From NCBI GenBank assembly GCA_963758025.1, contig CAVWUA010000001.1, positions 310,001 through 374,000 on the forward strand: a stretch of 64,000 bases of DNA, read 5' to 3'. Position 1 is the stretch's first letter. Each line of letters opens with the position of its first letter. Of the stretch, positions 61,802-64,000 are shown piece by piece. Under the pieces are notes generated by a model, which was given only the letters and a program-made list of their open reading frames with translations, had not been told where the DNA came from and searched no databases. This DNA is from CAVWUA01 sp963758025 (GTDB lineage: Bacteria > Planctomycetota > Planctomycetia > Isosphaerales > Isosphaeraceae). Both the position numbers and the translations under genes were made by a program.

Positions 61802-62048
61802 GCAGCGCTCGTAAGACTGGACCCACACGGGTTGCGAACCGCTTATCTTACAGGTCGTGGACCCTCGGAACAAGACCAGCCGAACCCGCATTGCGGTTCG
61901 GGATTTTGAAATTTGACTCTTGGGGACAGCCGGAGAATAGTTTTTTGTCGCTGTTGATTGAGAGTGGGGATGCGCGTTCCTCAATCTCCTGGCCCGCTGC
62001 GATTCACTCGACGGACCGTTCCGCTCGGCTTATTTTTGAAGTTTTACC

Positions 62049-62231
62049 GTGGAACTATATACGTCTCTTTTCGCATACATCGGCCCGGATACCATGCTCC
62101 CGCTGGGGTCCGCTCTCGCGGCGGTCACGGGCGTCTTGATGCTGTTCGGGCGTTCCTTAAAATCTTTCATCCGTAAGATGTTCCGTCGCGCGAACCGCGG
62201 ATTCCGGAATCGTGACGGGATGAGTGAATAA
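62049..62231 (+). CDS. Small single-helix membrane protein
   Basis: A 60-residue protein starting with a GTG. One membrane helix is LPLGSALAAVTGVLMLFG, preceded by FAYIGPDTM and followed by the basic SLKSFIRKMFRRANRGFRNR. The Y-I-G-P motif before the helix is seen in small proteins that precede phosphodiesterase or alkaline-phosphatase superfamily genes, as here. The function is unknown. Confidence 0.55.
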   Translation: MELYTSLFAYIGPDTMLPLGSALAAVTGVLMLFGRSLKSFIRKMFRRANRGFRNRDGMSE

Positions 62232-62323
62232 ATTTCCGTCGTGACGCGCCGTCACCCGGAGATACTTCCTCCGGAATCTGTCGCTGACGCCGGAGAGGAG
62301 GACCGGCCATCGTCGTCCAGAAA

Positions 62324-64000
62324 GTGATCGTGATCGGCCTGGATGGCCTGGAACCGTCGATCGTCGCCCCGATGCTCGACGCTGGCGCTTTTGCCGAATC
62401 TGGAGAAGATGCGGAAGCGAGGCGGTTTTACGACGGTGGCGACGACCGCCCCGGCGCAGACGCCGGTGGCCTGGTCGAGCTTCGCCACGGGGGTCAATCC
62501 CGGCGGCCACGGCATCTTCGACTTCCTCCGTCGCGACCCCGGCACCTACCTGCCCGACCTGGCGCTGAACCGTTACGAGCAAAAGAACGCCTTTCTGCCA
62601 CCGAGGGCCGTCAACCTGCGGGGCGGAAAGCCGGTCTGGGAGGTGCTGTCGGACGCGGGAATCCGGTCGAGCATCGTGCGATGTCCTTGCACCTATCCGC
62701 CCGACGCGATCCGCGGCCGGATGCTCTCGGGCATGGGGGTGCCGGACATCCGGGGAGGGCTGGGGACCTCGACCTTCTACACGACGGCACGCGACGTCAG
62801 ACCGGGCGAGAGTGAGAACGCTCGTGCCGGTGCAGCGCGCGGCCGACGGCACGGTCGCCACGCAACTCGATCGGCCCGCGCAACCCGAAGGACCGCTCGG
62901 AGTTGCGTCTTGAACTGACCATCCACCCCGACCCCGAGCGGCGACGGGTCTTGATCCGCTCGGCGGGAGCGCCGAACGAGCTGGAGGTCGGCCTTGGCCG
63001 CTGGAGCGACTGGCTGCGGGTGAAGTTCAAGCTGGGGATGTTCCAGACGGTGCGCGGGATCGTGCGGTTCCACCTGGCGAGCCTGGAGCCGGAGCTGGAG
63101 CTGTACGCCTCGCCGGTGAACTTCGACCCGGAATCCCCCCTGTTCCCGATCAGCGACACCGCCGGAGTTCGCCGCCGACCTGGCCGACGACCTGGGCCTC
63201 TATCACACGACCGGCATGGTCGAGGAGCACGGCGGCCTGAGCAACGGGCGGATCGGGGAAGCGGCGTTTCTCGACCAGTGCGACCGCGTCTGGCGGGAGC
63301 GCGAGGCGATGATGCTCCACGAGCTTCGAGCGGCTCGACAAGGGGTTGTTTTACGTGCCTGTTCGACACGCCCGACCGCGTCCAGCACATGTTCTGGCGG
63401 TTCCGCGAGCCGGACCATCCGGCGAACCGCGGCCAGCCGCCCGACCCGCAATGGACCGGCGTCATCGAGGAGCAGTACCGCCGGGCCGACGCGATGGTCG
63501 GCAAGGCCCTGGAATTCGCCGACGACAGGACGCTGGTCATCGCCCTCAGCGATCACGGCTTCAACAGCTTCCGGCGCGGGGTGGACCTGAACGCCTGGCT
63601 GCATCGAGCAAGGGCTGCTCGCCTTGAAGCCGGGAATCACTCCCGGCGAGCCGGCCGGCGACCTGCTGCGAAACGTGGATTGGGCGACGCACCCGGGCGT
63701 ATGCCCTGGGCCTCGGCGGCATCTATCTGAACCTGGCCGGGCGCGAGGCGTCGGGGATCGTGCGGCCGGAGGAGGCCGAGGACCTGAAAGGCCGGATTGT
63801 CGCCGGCGCTCTCCGGTCTGGAGGACCGCGAGCGCGGGACGGTGGCAATCCGGGCTGTGCAAACCCGCGAGGCGGTCTATCATGGGCCGTTCGTGGGCGA
63901 GGCGCCCGACCTGCTCGTGCACTTCGCCCCGGGCTACCGGGTGTCCTGGGGCTCCTCGATGGGCGGCGTGGCCGCCGCGTTGTTCGAGGACAACCGGCAA
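62324..64000 (+). CDS. Type I phosphodiesterase/alkaline phosphatase superfamily protein, partial, at least five frame breaks
   Basis: The gene runs off the window. The N-terminus VIVIGLDGLEPSIVAPMLDA carries the first metal Asp; then TTAPAQTPVAWSSFATGVNP gives the nucleophile Thr/Ser region. Later FDTPDRVQHMFWRF and VIALSDHGFNSFRRGVDLNA supply the His and Asp/His metal ligands. This fits the COG3379-like phosphodiesterase/nucleotide-pyrophosphatase group. Frame breaks lie near 62388, 62820, 63165, 63325 and 63605, with more in the last 300 bases, where sense sequence (GGIYLNLAGREASGIVRPEE) keeps changing frame. The GTG at 62324 follows GGAGAGGAGG at 62292-62301. The substrate is unknown. Confidence 0.78.

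Overview
This 64 kb window is high-GC bacterial chromosome. It looks like a planctomycete, probably near Isosphaeraceae/Gemmataceae. The pointers are a DUF1559 pilin-like protein, a TIGR03067-type secreted protein, a small secreted lipoprotein with a regulatory-like fold, a long Hsp70 with a DUF3731-like tail, and an ABC/GldG/DUF4340 gene set. The lineage is inferred from gene content only. I see no rRNA, tRNA, CRISPR array, prophage or insertion sequence.

Most genes here have been broken into pieces by single-base indels. I count about 37 frame breaks plus one in-frame TAG, and they hit leuS (three times), rplS and many other conserved genes. The homologous sequence resumes directly in another frame, so these are almost certainly assembly or sequencing errors. 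I give each such gene as one CDS over its full corrected extent and note where the frame breaks.

Layout. 1-2.7 kb: the tail of an unknown gene overlapping a HEPN-domain protein, then an ABC-F ATPase. 2.8-17.1 kb: a surface-glycan cluster with an FkbM methyltransferase, a GT4, three tandem paralogous polytopic membrane proteins, a GT39-like protein, two GT2 enzymes and a polyprenyl-phosphate sugar transferase. 17.1-20.4 kb: a potassium channel with an RCK domain beside a sugar-type ABC permease and binding lipoprotein, without an ATPase. 20.6-25.7 kb: Hsp70, an AT-rich regulatory region, the DUF1559 protein and a lipoprotein. 25.8-30.5 kb: leuS and the def-fmt pair, separated by a terminator and a long hairpin. 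30.6-36.5 kb: a Gld-like ABC exporter operon (ATPase, permease, GldG, DUF4340). 36.6-40.5 kb: an unknown secreted protein, an S49 peptidase lacking the usual serine, a DMT permease and a YHS-type metal-binding protein. 40.5-44.8 kb: a zinc-ribbon membrane protein and an NtrB/NtrC-type two-component pair around a TIGR03067 protein. 45-54.2 kb: a metabolic run on the minus strand (TPP enzyme, enolase-superfamily enzyme, FAD/Fe-S oxidoreductase, PPC protein, GH15 glucosidase). 54.6-57.8 kb: an enolase-superfamily racemase, an M20 peptidase and a GNAT acyltransferase, the three parts of the N-succinyl route that turns D-amino acids into L-amino acids. 57.8-61.8 kb: the ffh-rpsP-trmD-rplS operon, with no rimM, and with an extra gene encoding only an SRP54 M domain. 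62-64 kb: a 60-residue membrane protein and a phosphodiesterase-family enzyme that runs off the window.

The most unusual items are the stand-alone SRP M-domain gene coupled to ffh, the racemase/peptidase/GNAT module, the S49 peptidase without a serine nucleophile, the tandem triplicated membrane proteins, and the long inverted repeats at gene junctions.
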